A stretch of 64,000 nt of DNA from Desulfococcus sp041737845 (GTDB taxonomy: Bacteria; Desulfobacterota; Desulfobacteria; Desulfobacterales; Desulfococcaceae), in assembly GCF_041737845.1 (NCBI RefSeq), contig NZ_JBGSQX010000087.1, positions 23,977 to 87,976 on the forward strand, read 5' to 3'. Positions within the stretch are counted from its first letter, which is position 1; each line of letters opens with the position of its first letter. A model generated the notes under the pieces. That model was not told where the DNA came from, ran no database searches, and saw only the letters and a program-made list of their open reading frames with translations. Below are positions 25,204-33,714 of the stretch, piece after piece. The position numbers and the translations under genes are program-made.

Positions 25204-26904
25204 ATGGCTGTGAACCACACTCAAGGAACCGGCGCAGGCTTCTCATGGGACGCCGTGCGGGGGAAACTCTCGGGGCTGCCTTCCGGCGCCGGCCTCAATA
25301 TCGCCCACGAAGCCGTGGACCGGCATGCCGCAGGGGCGCTCCGGGACCGCACGGCCTTTCGCTGGATAGGCGAAGCCGGGGAGATCCGCGACATCTCCTA
25401 CGGGATGCTGAAGCGCCTCAGCAACCGGTTTGCGGGCGTCCTCTCCGCCCTGGGGGTTGAAAAAGGGGAGCGCGTCTTTGTCTGCGCGGACCGGATTCCC
25501 GAACTCTACATCGCGGCCATCGGCACCCTCAAGCATGGCGCCGTATTCTGTCCGCTCTTTTCGGCATTCGGGCCGGAGCCCATCTGCCAGCGGCTGATCC
25601 GCGGGGATGCGCGCGTCCTTCTGACCACGGGCCGGCTGTTCCGGCAGAAGATCTCCCCCCTGATGCCCAGGCTTTCCGGCCTGAGGCACGTCATCCTGAC
25701 CGACGATGCCGCCGACGGCGCCCTCTCCTGGCAGCAGCTCATGGAAAGCGCTTCCGACGACTATGCCATCCGGCCGACCGACCCCGAGGACTGGGCCTTG
25801 CTCCATTTCACCAGCGGGACCACCGGCATGCCCAAGGGCGCGATCCATGTCCACGGTTCAGCCGTGGTTCATTATGCCACGGGGGCCGATATCCTGGGCC
25901 TCGTGGCAGAAGACGTTTTCTGGTGCACCGCCGACCCCGGATGGGTGACCGGCACCATTTACGGCATCATTACGCCCCTCATCATGGGCGTCACCAGCGT
26001 CATTGACGCCGGCCCCTTCGACGCTGCCCGATGGCTTCACATCCTGGCCTCCCAGGGCGTGACGGTCTGGTATACATCGCCCTCGGCCATCCGGCGGCTG
26101 ATGCGCCTCTCTCCCGAAGAGGTCCGCCGGCAGGATGCAGGCCGCCTCAGGCATATCCTGAGCGTGGGCGAACCGCTGCCGCCCGACGCCGTCCGGTGGG
26201 GCCGGGAGGTCCTGGGGCGAACCATCAGCGATACCTGGTGGCAGACGGAAACCGGCGGCATCATGATCGCCAACAGGCCTTCCATGCCCGTCCGGCCGGG
26301 TTCCATGGGAAAGCCCATCTCCGGCGTGACCGCGGTGATTCTCCGGAGGACGGGACCCGGGACGGTCGCCGTGATCGAAGAACCCGATACCGTGGGAGAG
26401 CTGGGGCTCGCTGCCGGATGGCCGTCCATGTTCCGGGGGTACCTTGGCGAGCCCGAGCGCTACGCGCGGTGCTTCTCGGGCGGATGGTACCTGAGCGGGG
26501 ACCTGGCGCGGCGAGATGCCGACGGGTATTTCTGGTTTGTGGGAAGAGGCGACGACATCATCAAGACATCGGGTCAGATGGTCGGCCCCTTCGAGGTGGA
26601 ATGCCTGCTCCTGTCCCATCCCATGGTGGCCGACGCCGGGGTGATCGGCAAGCCCGACCCCATGATGGGGGAGGTGGTCAAGGCCTTCGTGGTGACGAAA
26701 CCGGGCATTCGCCCAGACGATGACGCCCGCCGCGAGCTGATCGCATTCACCAGGAAAAGCCTGGGCGCGGCCATCGCGCCCAGGGAGATCGAATTCACGG
26801 ACGTCATTCCCAAGAACCGTGCGGGAAAGGTCATGCGGCGTCTCCTGAAGGCGCGCGAACTGGGGGAGCCCCCGGGAGATATATCGACTTTGGAAGAAGG
26901 CTGA
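25204..26904 (+). CDS. acsA: AMP-forming acyl-CoA synthetase (acetyl-/propionyl-CoA synthetase-like)
   Basis: A 566-residue ANL-superfamily enzyme converting a short-chain acid, ATP and CoA to acyl-CoA, AMP and PPi. The ribosome site is GGGGGAGA before the ATG. Motifs: P-loop TSGTTGMPKG (203-212), DTWWQTETGG (substrate-site Trp typical of acetyl/propionyl types), GDLARRDADGYFWFVGRGDD hinge region, and the C-terminal catalytic Lys K542 within PKNRAGKVMRR, which matches the PK(T)RSGK acetylation target of Pat enzymes. It is flanked by two Pat-like fusions and lies behind a sigma-54 promoter. Its stop codon falls inside a dispersed GGCTGAAG repeat. Exact acid (acetate, propionate or another) is not decided. 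Confidence 0.93.
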   Translation: MAVNHTQGTGAGFSWDAVRGKLSGLPSGAGLNIAHEAVDRHAAGALRDRTAFRWIGEAGEIRDISYGMLKRLSNRFAGVLSALGVEKGERVFVCADRIPELYIAAIGTLKHGAVFCPLFSAFGPEPICQRLIRGDARVLLTTGRLFRQKISPLMPRLSGLRHVILTDDAADGALSWQQLMESASDDYAIRPTDPEDWALLHFTSGTTGMPKGAIHVHGSAVVHYATGADILGLVAEDVFWCTADPGWVTGTIYGIITPLIMGVTSVIDAGPFDAARWLHILASQGVTVWYTSPSAIRRLMRLSPEEVRRQDAGRLRHILSVGEPLPPDAVRWGREVLGRTISDTWWQTETGGIMIANRPSMPVRPGSMGKPISGVTAVILRRTGPGTVAVIEEPDTVGELGLAAGWPSMFRGYLGEPERYARCFSGGWYLSGDLARRDADGYFWFVGRGDDIIKTSGQMVGPFEVECLLLSHPMVADAGVIGKPDPMMGEVVKAFVVTKPGIRPDDDARRELIAFTRKSLGAAIAPREIEFTDVIPKNRAGKVMRRLLKARELGEPPGDISTLEEG

Positions 26905-26990
26905 AGGCTGGAGACTGAAGGGTAGAGGCTGAAGGCTGAGGGCGAAGGCAAGACGGTAAGGATTCTTCCCTTCAGCCTTCAGCCTCTAAA
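26893..26990. repeat. GGCTGAAGGCTGAAG dispersed repeat, copy 1, with inverted arms
   Basis: Tandem and inverted CTGAAGGCTGAAG units; AGAGGCTGAAGGCTGAG (26924-26940) pairs with the inverted copy at 26968-26987. It supplies the stop codon of acsA and fills the gap to the next gene. Related copies lie at 31011-31092 and 58607-58645. Confidence 0.8.
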
Positions 26991-27004
26991 AAAAGGAGCA
27001 TTCC

Positions 27005-29713
27005 ATGACGATTCGAAACCTCGAAAAACTGTTCAGACCGGCTTCCATCGCCCTGATCGGGGCCAGCGAAACCCCGGGAACCCTGGGGAGCGTGGTGACG
27101 CGGAACGTTCTCGGCGCCGGGTTCGAAGGGAACATCTTTCCGGTGAACCCGAAATACGGGATGGTTGCCGGCGTGGTGGCCTATCCCGACATCCCGAGCA
27201 TTCCCGCAGTGCCCGACCTCGCGGTAATTGTAACGCCGCCCGAAACCGTCCCGAAGATCATCGGGCAGTTGGGTGAAAAAGGCACGCGGGCGGCCGTGGT
27301 CATCAGCGCCGGATTCATCGAGGGGCGGAGCGAAAACGGCCGGGAGCTCCATCAGGCCATGCTGGACGCGGCAAAACCGTATCTCCTTCGGATCATCGGC
27401 CCCAACTGCCTGGGCGTCCTGGCCCCCGGCGCGTTTCTCAACGCCAGCTTCGCCCACATCCACGCCCTGCCCGGGCGGCTCGCCTTCGTGGCCCAGTCCG
27501 GCGCCGTGATCGCCTCCGTCCTGGACTGGGCCACCCACCGGCGCATCGGATTTTCCCATTTCGTCTCCCTGGGAGACATGGCGGACGTCGACTTCGGGGA
27601 CATGCTCGACTACCTCGCGGGCGACAACCGGACCCGGGCCATCCTGCTCTATATCGAGGCCGTCACCCACGCCCGGAAGTTCATGTCGGCGGCGCGGGCC
27701 GCGGCCCGGATGAAACCGGTCATCGTGGTCAAGGCCGGCCGCTACGCCGAGGCGGCGCGCGCCGCTGCGTCCCATACCGGGGCACTGGCCGGGTCCGACA
27801 GGGTCTATGACGCCGCATTCCGGAGGGCGGGGATGCTGCGGGTGAGCGACATGCAGGCCCTTTTCGACGCCGTCGGCACCCTTTCCGTCACCCAGTCGGT
27901 GCAGGGCGACCGGCTGGCCATCCTCACCAACGGCGGGGGGGCGGGCGTGATGGCCACCGACACCCTGATCAGCAAAAAAGGGCGGCTCGCCCCGCTGGCC
28001 GAGGGGACCCTGGCCCGCCTGAGCGAGATCCTTCCGCCGACCTGGTCCCACGGCAATCCCGTGGACATCGTAGGCGATGCCGCCGGAGAGCGGTATGCCG
28101 CCTCCCTGGAGGTCCTCCTGGACGATCCCAGCACCGACGCCGTCCTGGTGATCAACTGTCCCACGGCGGTGGCGTCAAGCTCCGAGGCGGCCCAGGCGGT
28201 CATCGATGTCTACAAGCGCAAGTCCAAGCACGTCGCAAAGCCCCGGAACCTTCTGACCGCCTGGATCGGCGAAGGCCCGGCGGCAGGGTCGCGGAAGCTC
28301 TTCACCGACAACGGGATCCCGACCTATGAGACGCCTGACGACGCTGTCCGGGCCTTCATGCAGATGGTCCGGCACCGGCACAGCCAGGAGATGCTGATGG
28401 AAACCCCGCCCAACGTTCCTGACGAGTTCAAGCCCGACAGGCAGGCGGCGAAAACCGTCATCGCCAAGGCGCTCTCGGAGGGGCGGGAGTGGCTCACGGG
28501 GCCCGAGGCCGAAGCGGTGCTCGCCGCCTACGGGATTCCCGTCGCCGGGACCCGGACGGCTGAAACCCCGGAGGAAGCCGAGCGTGCCGCCGCCGCCATG
28601 GGGGTGCCCGTGGTCCTGAAAATCCTTTCCCGGGACATCCCCCACAAATCCGATGCCGGCGGCGTCGTCCTGGACCTCGAAACGCCCGAGCGGGTGCGCG
28701 AGGCGGCCGCTGGAATGGCGGGGCGCATCCGCCAGGCCTTCCCGGATGCGGCCGTCGAGGGTTTCACCCTGCACCCTTTCATCCATAAGCCCCATGCCCG
28801 CGAACTGATCATCGGCATGATCGAGGATGCCCAATTCGGTCCGGTCATTCTTTTCGGCCACGGCGGAACCGCCGTGGAAGTCATCGACGACCAGGCCCTG
28901 GCCCTGCCGCCCCTGAACATGCACCTGGCCCTGGAGGTAATGTCCCAGACGCGCGTTTTCAGGCTTCTCCAGGGATACCGGGGGACGCCTCCGGCCAACC
29001 TCGACGCCCTGGCCCTCACCCTGGTGGAGGTTTCGCAGATGGTCTGCGACCTCCCGGAGATTTCGGAGCTCGACATCAACCCTCTCCTGGCTGACAGCGA
29101 CGGGGTGATTGCGCTGGACGCCCGGATTCGGGTGGCGCCCGCCGCGGGTGACCCGACCGATCGTCTGGCCATCCGCCCGTACCCCAAGGAACTGGAGGAG
29201 ACCATACACCTTCCGGACGGTCCCGAACTGATGCTGCGGCCGATCCGTCCGGAGGATGAACCGGCCTTTCACGACCTTTTCGGGCAGCTCTCCATGGAGG
29301 AAATCCGGCTGCGCTTTCTGCATTACATGAAGATCCTCTCCCACACCCTGGCGGCCCGCCTCACCCAGATCGACTATGACCGCCAGATGGCCCTGGTGCT
29401 GACCGATCCGCCGGGCGCGGGGAACGGGCGGCAGCTTTACGGGGCGGTTCGGATCAGCGCGGACCCCAACAACGAGCGGGCGGAATTCGCCATTCTGCTG
29501 CGGGGCGATATGGCGGGAGTCGGCCTGGGGCCGCTGCTCATGCGGCGGATCATCGATTATGCCAAGCGGCGCGGCATCCGCCAGCTCTACGGCGACGTTC
29601 TCGGGGACAACAGATCCATGCTGGCCCTGGCCCGGGCGTTCGGGTTCAAGGTCAGGCCCGACCCGGAAGACCAGGGGGTCATGCTCATCACCCTCGATCT
29701 GCCCGGCAGATAA
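27005..29713 (+). CDS. ADP-forming acyl-CoA synthetase/GNAT acetyltransferase fusion (Pat-like), intact
   Basis: A 902-residue fusion. Residues 1-130: CoA-binding Rossmann domain (SIALIGASETPGTLG). Residues 150-460: succinyl-CoA-ligase-like part with the phosphorylated His at 257 in SHTGALAG and the nucleotide loop NGGGAGVMATD. Residues 490-700: ATP-grasp (VPVVLKILSRDIPHKSDAGG, typical ACD beta motif). Residues 735-900: GNAT domain with the acetyl-CoA loop RGDMAGVGLGPLLMRRI. All key residues are present, unlike in its neighbour at 22381. Enzymes with this architecture are known as Pat/PatZ lysine acetyltransferases whose ligase part may be regulatory, or as active ADP-forming acetyl-CoA synthetases. 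The nearby AcsA with its PKNRAGK lysine is the obvious substrate. The ribosome site AAAGGAG precedes the ATG. Confidence 0.93.
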   Translation: MTIRNLEKLFRPASIALIGASETPGTLGSVVTRNVLGAGFEGNIFPVNPKYGMVAGVVAYPDIPSIPAVPDLAVIVTPPETVPKIIGQLGEKGTRAAVVISAGFIEGRSENGRELHQAMLDAAKPYLLRIIGPNCLGVLAPGAFLNASFAHIHALPGRLAFVAQSGAVIASVLDWATHRRIGFSHFVSLGDMADVDFGDMLDYLAGDNRTRAILLYIEAVTHARKFMSAARAAARMKPVIVVKAGRYAEAARAAASHTGALAGSDRVYDAAFRRAGMLRVSDMQALFDAVGTLSVTQSVQGDRLAILTNGGGAGVMATDTLISKKGRLAPLAEGTLARLSEILPPTWSHGNPVDIVGDAAGERYAASLEVLLDDPSTDAVLVINCPTAVASSSEAAQAVIDVYKRKSKHVAKPRNLLTAWIGEGPAAGSRKLFTDNGIPTYETPDDAVRAFMQMVRHRHSQEMLMETPPNVPDEFKPDRQAAKTVIAKALSEGREWLTGPEAEAVLAAYGIPVAGTRTAETPEEAERAAAAMGVPVVLKILSRDIPHKSDAGGVVLDLETPERVREAAAGMAGRIRQAFPDAAVEGFTLHPFIHKPHARELIIGMIEDAQFGPVILFGHGGTAVEVIDDQALALPPLNMHLALEVMSQTRVFRLLQGYRGTPPANLDALALTLVEVSQMVCDLPEISELDINPLLADSDGVIALDARIRVAPAAGDPTDRLAIRPYPKELEETIHLPDGPELMLRPIRPEDEPAFHDLFGQLSMEEIRLRFLHYMKILSHTLAARLTQIDYDRQMALVLTDPPGAGNGRQLYGAVRISADPNNERAEFAILLRGDMAGVGLGPLLMRRIIDYAKRRGIRQLYGDVLGDNRSMLALARAFGFKVRPDPEDQGVMLITLDLPGR

Positions 29714-29728
29714 AAAACCAGGCGCGGG

Positions 29729-30706
29729 TTATGGAATGAGGATTGATGAACCGGTCGTCCTGCGCCCCTCCAGGTCCTGGTGCGCGCGGGCGGCCTCGGC
29801 CAGGGGATACCTCCCGCGGACCTCGACGGCAACCGCCCCCCGGCCGACCACATCAAACAGGTCCCCGGCATGGGCCAGGAGGTCCTCCCGGCGGGCGGTG
29901 TAGGTCATCAGGCTGGGCCGCGTCAGAAACAGGGATCCTTTTGCCGCAAGGATCGACAGGTCGATGGGCGCGACCGACCCGGACGACTGGCCGAAGGAGA
30001 CCATCATCCCCATGGGCCGAAGGCAGTCCAGCGACTTCATGAAGGTGGCCCGGCCGACGGAGTCGTAAACGACGTCGACGCCCCGGCCGCCCGTGATCTC
30101 CCTGACCCGCGAAGGGAAATCCCCGGTGGCGTAGACAATGGGATGGTCGCATCCGTTCTCCCTGGCCAGGCGGGCCTTTTCCTCGGATCCGACAGTGCCG
30201 ATCACCGTGGCGCCGATGTGCCTGGCCCACTGGCAGACGATGAGCCCCACGCCCCCCGCGGCCGCATGGATGAGGATGGTGTCGCCGGCCCTGACCGGAT
30301 AGCACCCCCGGAGGAGATACCGGGCGGTCATGCCCTGGAGCATCATGGCCGCCGCCGTTGCGGAGGGGATGGCCTCGGGAAGGCGGATGAGCAGCCGGGC
30401 GGGGATCCGGCGCTTTTCGGCATAGGCCCCCGGCGGCGGGCCGGCGTAGGCGACCCTGTCCCCGACGGCGACCTCGGTCACGCCGTCGCCCAGGGCTTCA
30501 ACAATGCCGGCCCCTTCCATACCGATGATCGCAGGGAGCCCGGGAAGGGGATAAAGCCCCGTGCGATGGTAGACATCGATGAAATTAAGCCCGACTGCCT
30601 CGTGGCGCAGCAGGACTTCGCCCGCATCGGGAGCGCCCGGATCCACCTCCTCCCAGCGCATCACCTCGGGCCCGCCGGTTTCATGAATGACGATCGCCCT
30701 GGTCAT
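29729..30706 (-). CDS. Zinc-type alcohol dehydrogenase-like NADPH:quinone oxidoreductase
   Basis: A 325-residue medium-chain dehydrogenase/reductase without zinc ligands, like QorA. The N-terminal GroES-like domain has VGLNFIDVYHRTGLYP, diagnostic of quinone oxidoreductases; the NADP-binding fold shows IHAAAGGVGLIVCQWARHIGATVIGTVGS, followed by DVVYDSVG. It is expected to reduce quinones or enones with NADPH in the cytosol. Its ATG lies one base after the stop of the acyl carrier protein gene, so the two are co-transcribed, which hints at a substrate bound to that carrier or merely operon sharing. It converges on the acyl-CoA synthetase gene with a 15-base gap. Confidence 0.9.
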   Translation of the reverse strand: MTRAIVIHETGGPEVMRWEEVDPGAPDAGEVLLRHEAVGLNFIDVYHRTGLYPLPGLPAIIGMEGAGIVEALGDGVTEVAVGDRVAYAGPPPGAYAEKRRIPARLLIRLPEAIPSATAAAMMLQGMTARYLLRGCYPVRAGDTILIHAAAGGVGLIVCQWARHIGATVIGTVGSEEKARLARENGCDHPIVYATGDFPSRVREITGGRGVDVVYDSVGRATFMKSLDCLRPMGMMVSFGQSSGSVAPIDLSILAAKGSLFLTRPSLMTYTARREDLLAHAGDLFDVVGRGAVAVEVRGRYPLAEAARAHQDLEGRRTTGSSILIP

Positions 30707-30707
30707 C

Positions 30708-30965
30708 TCAACCCTCCTTTTGAATGCATTTCGGGGTCAGATAGAAAAGGCATCCGGCAAGTGTGGCAAGCTGGATAAAATCCGTTTCGGGGATGGGTAT
30801 GCCCAGCCGATCCTGGAGCCGGGTCGCGAAGTTCAAAAAATCCACGGAGCTGAACTCGAACTGGTCTCGGAATTTAGCGCTCGCTTCGAGTCTGACCAGG
30901 TCCGCTTCCGGGGCGATTTCCCGGATAACCGCGAGGATGACCTCTTTCAGTTCGTCTTGCGTCAT
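30708..30965 (-). CDS. Acyl carrier protein-like protein
   Basis: An 85-residue four-helix carrier. The likely phosphopantetheine site is Ser in FEFSSVDFLNFATRL (helix II start), although the usual DSL triplet is replaced by S-S-V-D, so modification is probable but not certain. It is acidic and starts after AGGAGAAC. It is not in a fatty acid synthesis cluster; its only tight neighbour is the quinone oxidoreductase gene immediately downstream. It is therefore a specialised, orphan carrier rather than AcpP. Confidence 0.8.
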   Translation of the reverse strand: MTQDELKEVILAVIREIAPEADLVRLEASAKFRDQFEFSSVDFLNFATRLQDRLGIPIPETDFIQLATLAGCLFYLTPKCIQKEG

Positions 30966-31010
30966 AATGTTCTCCTTTTGAGAAATATTGAAAGAAGGCT
31001 CTATGGGTTT

Positions 31011-31092
31011 AGACTGAAGGCTGAAGAAAGAGAGGTTACGTCTCTGCCTTCGGTCTTCAGCCTTCAGCCTTCGGTCTTCAGCCTCCGGTCTT
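31011..31092. repeat. GGCTGAAGGCTGAAG dispersed repeat, copy 2
   Basis: Direct and inverted CTGAAGGCTGAAG / CTTCAGCCTTCAG units around a 30-base centre. It provides the last codons and the stop (RRLKTEG) of the protease fusion gene at 31064. Confidence 0.8.
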
Positions 31093-33523
31093 TCTTCATC
31101 AGAACATCCAGCTCGACGCCGTCGATGATCTCCTGTTGGATGAGGACGGACGCCAGATGTTCGATCCGGGGCCAGTGTTTTTCGACGAGCATCTCTGTTT
31201 TGGCCGATGCATCGCGGATCCAGCGCTGGATACGCTTTTCCAGCACCGGCAGAAAGATGGCGCTATCGACATGGTGCCTGAGGGTGTCCACATGCACGAA
31301 TCCGATCTCGTCGTCCATGCCAAGCTCGGCAATGGCCGCGTAGGCCATATAGGTGGCCTGTTCGAGGTCGTTTCCCGCGCCGCTGTCCATCCCGCCATGG
31401 CCGAACTGCCGGATCTGGGCGATCCTCCCGGAGAGCATGACGCAGATGTTGTTGAGGATCTCCTCCCGGCTGATGTTGTCCTCGAAATCCTCGCCGCTGT
31501 AAGCGACAAAGCCCAGTGTGCGGGAGCGGGGGGTGATGGTCACCTGTTCGATCTTGATGTGGGGCAGCAGCATGTAGGACAGAACCGCGTGGGCCGCCTC
31601 GTGCACGGCGGTCTTCCTGAGGTCCTCCTCGATGTTCCGGATATGCTTTCTGTCGAGCTTCCGGCCGTATTTGATCGTGTTGATCTGGTCGATGAGGATC
31701 TCTTCGGTGATGCAGTCGAGGTTGTTGCGGATGGCGTAAAGGGCCGCCTCCTGGCCGATCCGTTCGAGTTCGTATCCGCTCATTCCCGATATATAGCGGA
31801 CGACCTTGTCGACATCGATCCTGCCGTCGTTGGGCTTTTCGAGGATCTTCTCGATGAAGAACCTTCGGGCCTCCCGGTCGAGTTCAGGCACCTCGACGGA
31901 GATGTCGATGCGGCCGGGGGAGACCAGCTCCGGATTGACATCCTCCCGGTTCTGGGCGGTCACGACGGTGAAGACGAATTCGCCGGGATCGGACGGCAGG
32001 GCCTCCAGCTCCATCAGGATCTGCTCCACCGGGATGGGAGTCAGGGTGCCTTCGACCACCCCCTTGATGTCGATTTCATCCAGAAAGACGATGGAGGGTG
32101 CGTAGATCCGCGCCTTCTGGTAGACCTCCCGGATGAAATTGGGGTCGAAGAGGTCGCTTCCGGACGCATAGACGTAAGGCAGGTTGACCTCCCTGGCAAA
32201 GGCTTTTCCCAGGAGGGTCTTGCCGACCCCCGCCGGCCCGCAGAGAAGCATCCCTTTGGGCATGGCGATCCCGAAGGTCTTGATCTTGTCGGTCTTTTCC
32301 AAAATCGAAATGATCTCCCGAAGGTGTTTTTTGACCGGTTCGTGGCCGGCGATGTCCTCGAATCCCGTCGCGGAGAATTTGATCTCGGGAAGGTCGTCCT
32401 GGAAGAGGGGCTTGGACGGCGGAAGCTGTTTGAGGGCGACGCGCGCCAGGGTGAAGGTCACGTCGTCTCCGGTGCTTGCGGTATCCCAGCCGAGTTCGAC
32501 GGTTTCATTCCGGATGAAAAGCTGCTGGGAATGGACGTCGCTCATCCGGTAGTGGCGGATCAGGAAGGCCCCGGCCGCTTTTCCGATCCTGAAGACGGCC
32601 TGTTTCGGCGGGGGGTTGCCGTCGCGGATATACTGGGTGACCTGGCCTAAGATCAGGTCCGGCAGGCGCTTGCGGATGCGGCGCATGTTCATGTAGGGGG
32701 TGAAGGAGAGGACGAGAAGCTTGACCATGGGCAGGAAATTTTCGAAGACAAGTTCGATGCCCGTGGTTTCGGAGAAATGCCGGGAAAGGGTCTTCAGTGC
32801 CTGCTTTCCGATCCTGACGATGGCGTCCAGGGAGAGGCGCCGGAAGATGACCAGGTAGGTCTGCGACATGATCGAAAGGAGCCGGGGGGAGATGACTGGC
32901 TGGATGGTGTCCATGGACATCCGCTTCTCTTTGGATATGGCGTCCATGATGAGCGACTGGGCCTGGAGGCGGTTCTCCCGGGCGGTCTCCATGAACGACC
33001 GGCTCTGATACAGGGCGCCGCCCAGGGTCGAGGTGAAGATCACCAGGACCTCCCGGCAATCCAGGCCGGTCTCCTCCGGATCGCCGGTGAGAATGTCCAG
33101 AAGCGCGGACTGAAGGCGCACGTCCGCCTTTTCGATCTCGTGGAACAGGAGGATCGACCGGGGGTGATTTCTCAGAAACACCATCAATTCCCCGTCCTGA
33201 CCGCCGTCGTATCCGATCTGCCCCAGGAGCCTGGCCTCATCCTCCGGCGTCGTGTACTGCCCCATGTCGAACTGCCGGAACGAGGGATAGTCCGACGCAA
33301 GGGTCGCCAGACAGCAGGCCAGATAGGCCTTGCCGACAAATGGCGGGCCGAGGAAGGTGAAGATGGCTTTGGGTGGGGCCTGAACAGGCTTGCAGGCCAG
33401 TTGGATCAAGGCGTCGATCACTTCGTCGATGGCGTCGTCCTGATCATAGACGAGCTTTTTCAGCTTCTGTCCCAGAAGCTCATATTTCTGAAATATATTG
33501 TCCCGCGCCTCCGCTGGCTTCAT
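31064..33523 (-). CDS. Soluble Clp-like AAA+ / FtsH-like AAA+ / M41 metalloprotease fusion
   Basis: A protein of 819 residues, without any signal peptide or membrane helix. Residues 25-200 resemble the second AAA+ domain of ClpB/ClpC (FDMGQYTTPEDEARLLGQIGY, ILLFHEIEKAD, VIFTSTLGG), but Walker A is GPPFVGKA (59-66, Ala for Thr/Ser) and Walker B has H128 for Asp, so ATP hydrolysis here is probably lost. Residues 385-620 are an FtsH-type AAA+ with intact Walker A GPAGVGKT (429-436), Walker B IVFLDE (478-483) and one Arg finger (R538); the second Arg of GRFDR is Ile, and the FVG pore loop is changed. Residues 630-805 are an M41 peptidase with HEAAH (641-645) and the third zinc ligand D719 in GNDLEQAT. 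FtsH proteins normally have N-terminal membrane helices; this one replaces them with a Clp-like domain. RBS is AGGAGGAGC. Substrate unknown. Confidence 0.85.
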   Translation of the reverse strand: MKPAEARDNIFQKYELLGQKLKKLVYDQDDAIDEVIDALIQLACKPVQAPPKAIFTFLGPPFVGKAYLACCLATLASDYPSFRQFDMGQYTTPEDEARLLGQIGYDGGQDGELMVFLRNHPRSILLFHEIEKADVRLQSALLDILTGDPEETGLDCREVLVIFTSTLGGALYQSRSFMETARENRLQAQSLIMDAISKEKRMSMDTIQPVISPRLLSIMSQTYLVIFRRLSLDAIVRIGKQALKTLSRHFSETTGIELVFENFLPMVKLLVLSFTPYMNMRRIRKRLPDLILGQVTQYIRDGNPPPKQAVFRIGKAAGAFLIRHYRMSDVHSQQLFIRNETVELGWDTASTGDDVTFTLARVALKQLPPSKPLFQDDLPEIKFSATGFEDIAGHEPVKKHLREIISILEKTDKIKTFGIAMPKGMLLCGPAGVGKTLLGKAFAREVNLPYVYASGSDLFDPNFIREVYQKARIYAPSIVFLDEIDIKGVVEGTLTPIPVEQILMELEALPSDPGEFVFTVVTAQNREDVNPELVSPGRIDISVEVPELDREARRFFIEKILEKPNDGRIDVDKVVRYISGMSGYELERIGQEAALYAIRNNLDCITEEILIDQINTIKYGRKLDRKHIRNIEEDLRKTAVHEAAHAVLSYMLLPHIKIEQVTITPRSRTLGFVAYSGEDFEDNISREEILNNICVMLSGRIAQIRQFGHGGMDSGAGNDLEQATYMAYAAIAELGMDDEIGFVHVDTLRHHVDSAIFLPVLEKRIQRWIRDASAKTEMLVEKHWPRIEHLASVLIQQEIIDGVELDVLMKKDRRLKTEG

Positions 33524-33714
33524 GAGGCTCCTCCTGTAAAGGGCGTGAGTGGCAATGCGGTGAAGGCCGGATATTTCGATGTCTCAGTCTATCGCCTCAG
33601 GAGGGATAAAGGGAAGGAGAAAATGGATGTAAGGTTCGATTTTCCCGTTTCCCGGAACGCCTGCCGCGCCGGAAAGGCGGGAGCGGCCAGGCGGCTGCGG
33701 GCGGGGCGCAGGGT

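Noticed and set aside
26905..27004. Inverted CTGAAGG arms as a terminator for acsA
   Set aside because: On the plus strand the hairpin is followed by an A-run, not a U-run, so it does not fit an intrinsic terminator for that gene.
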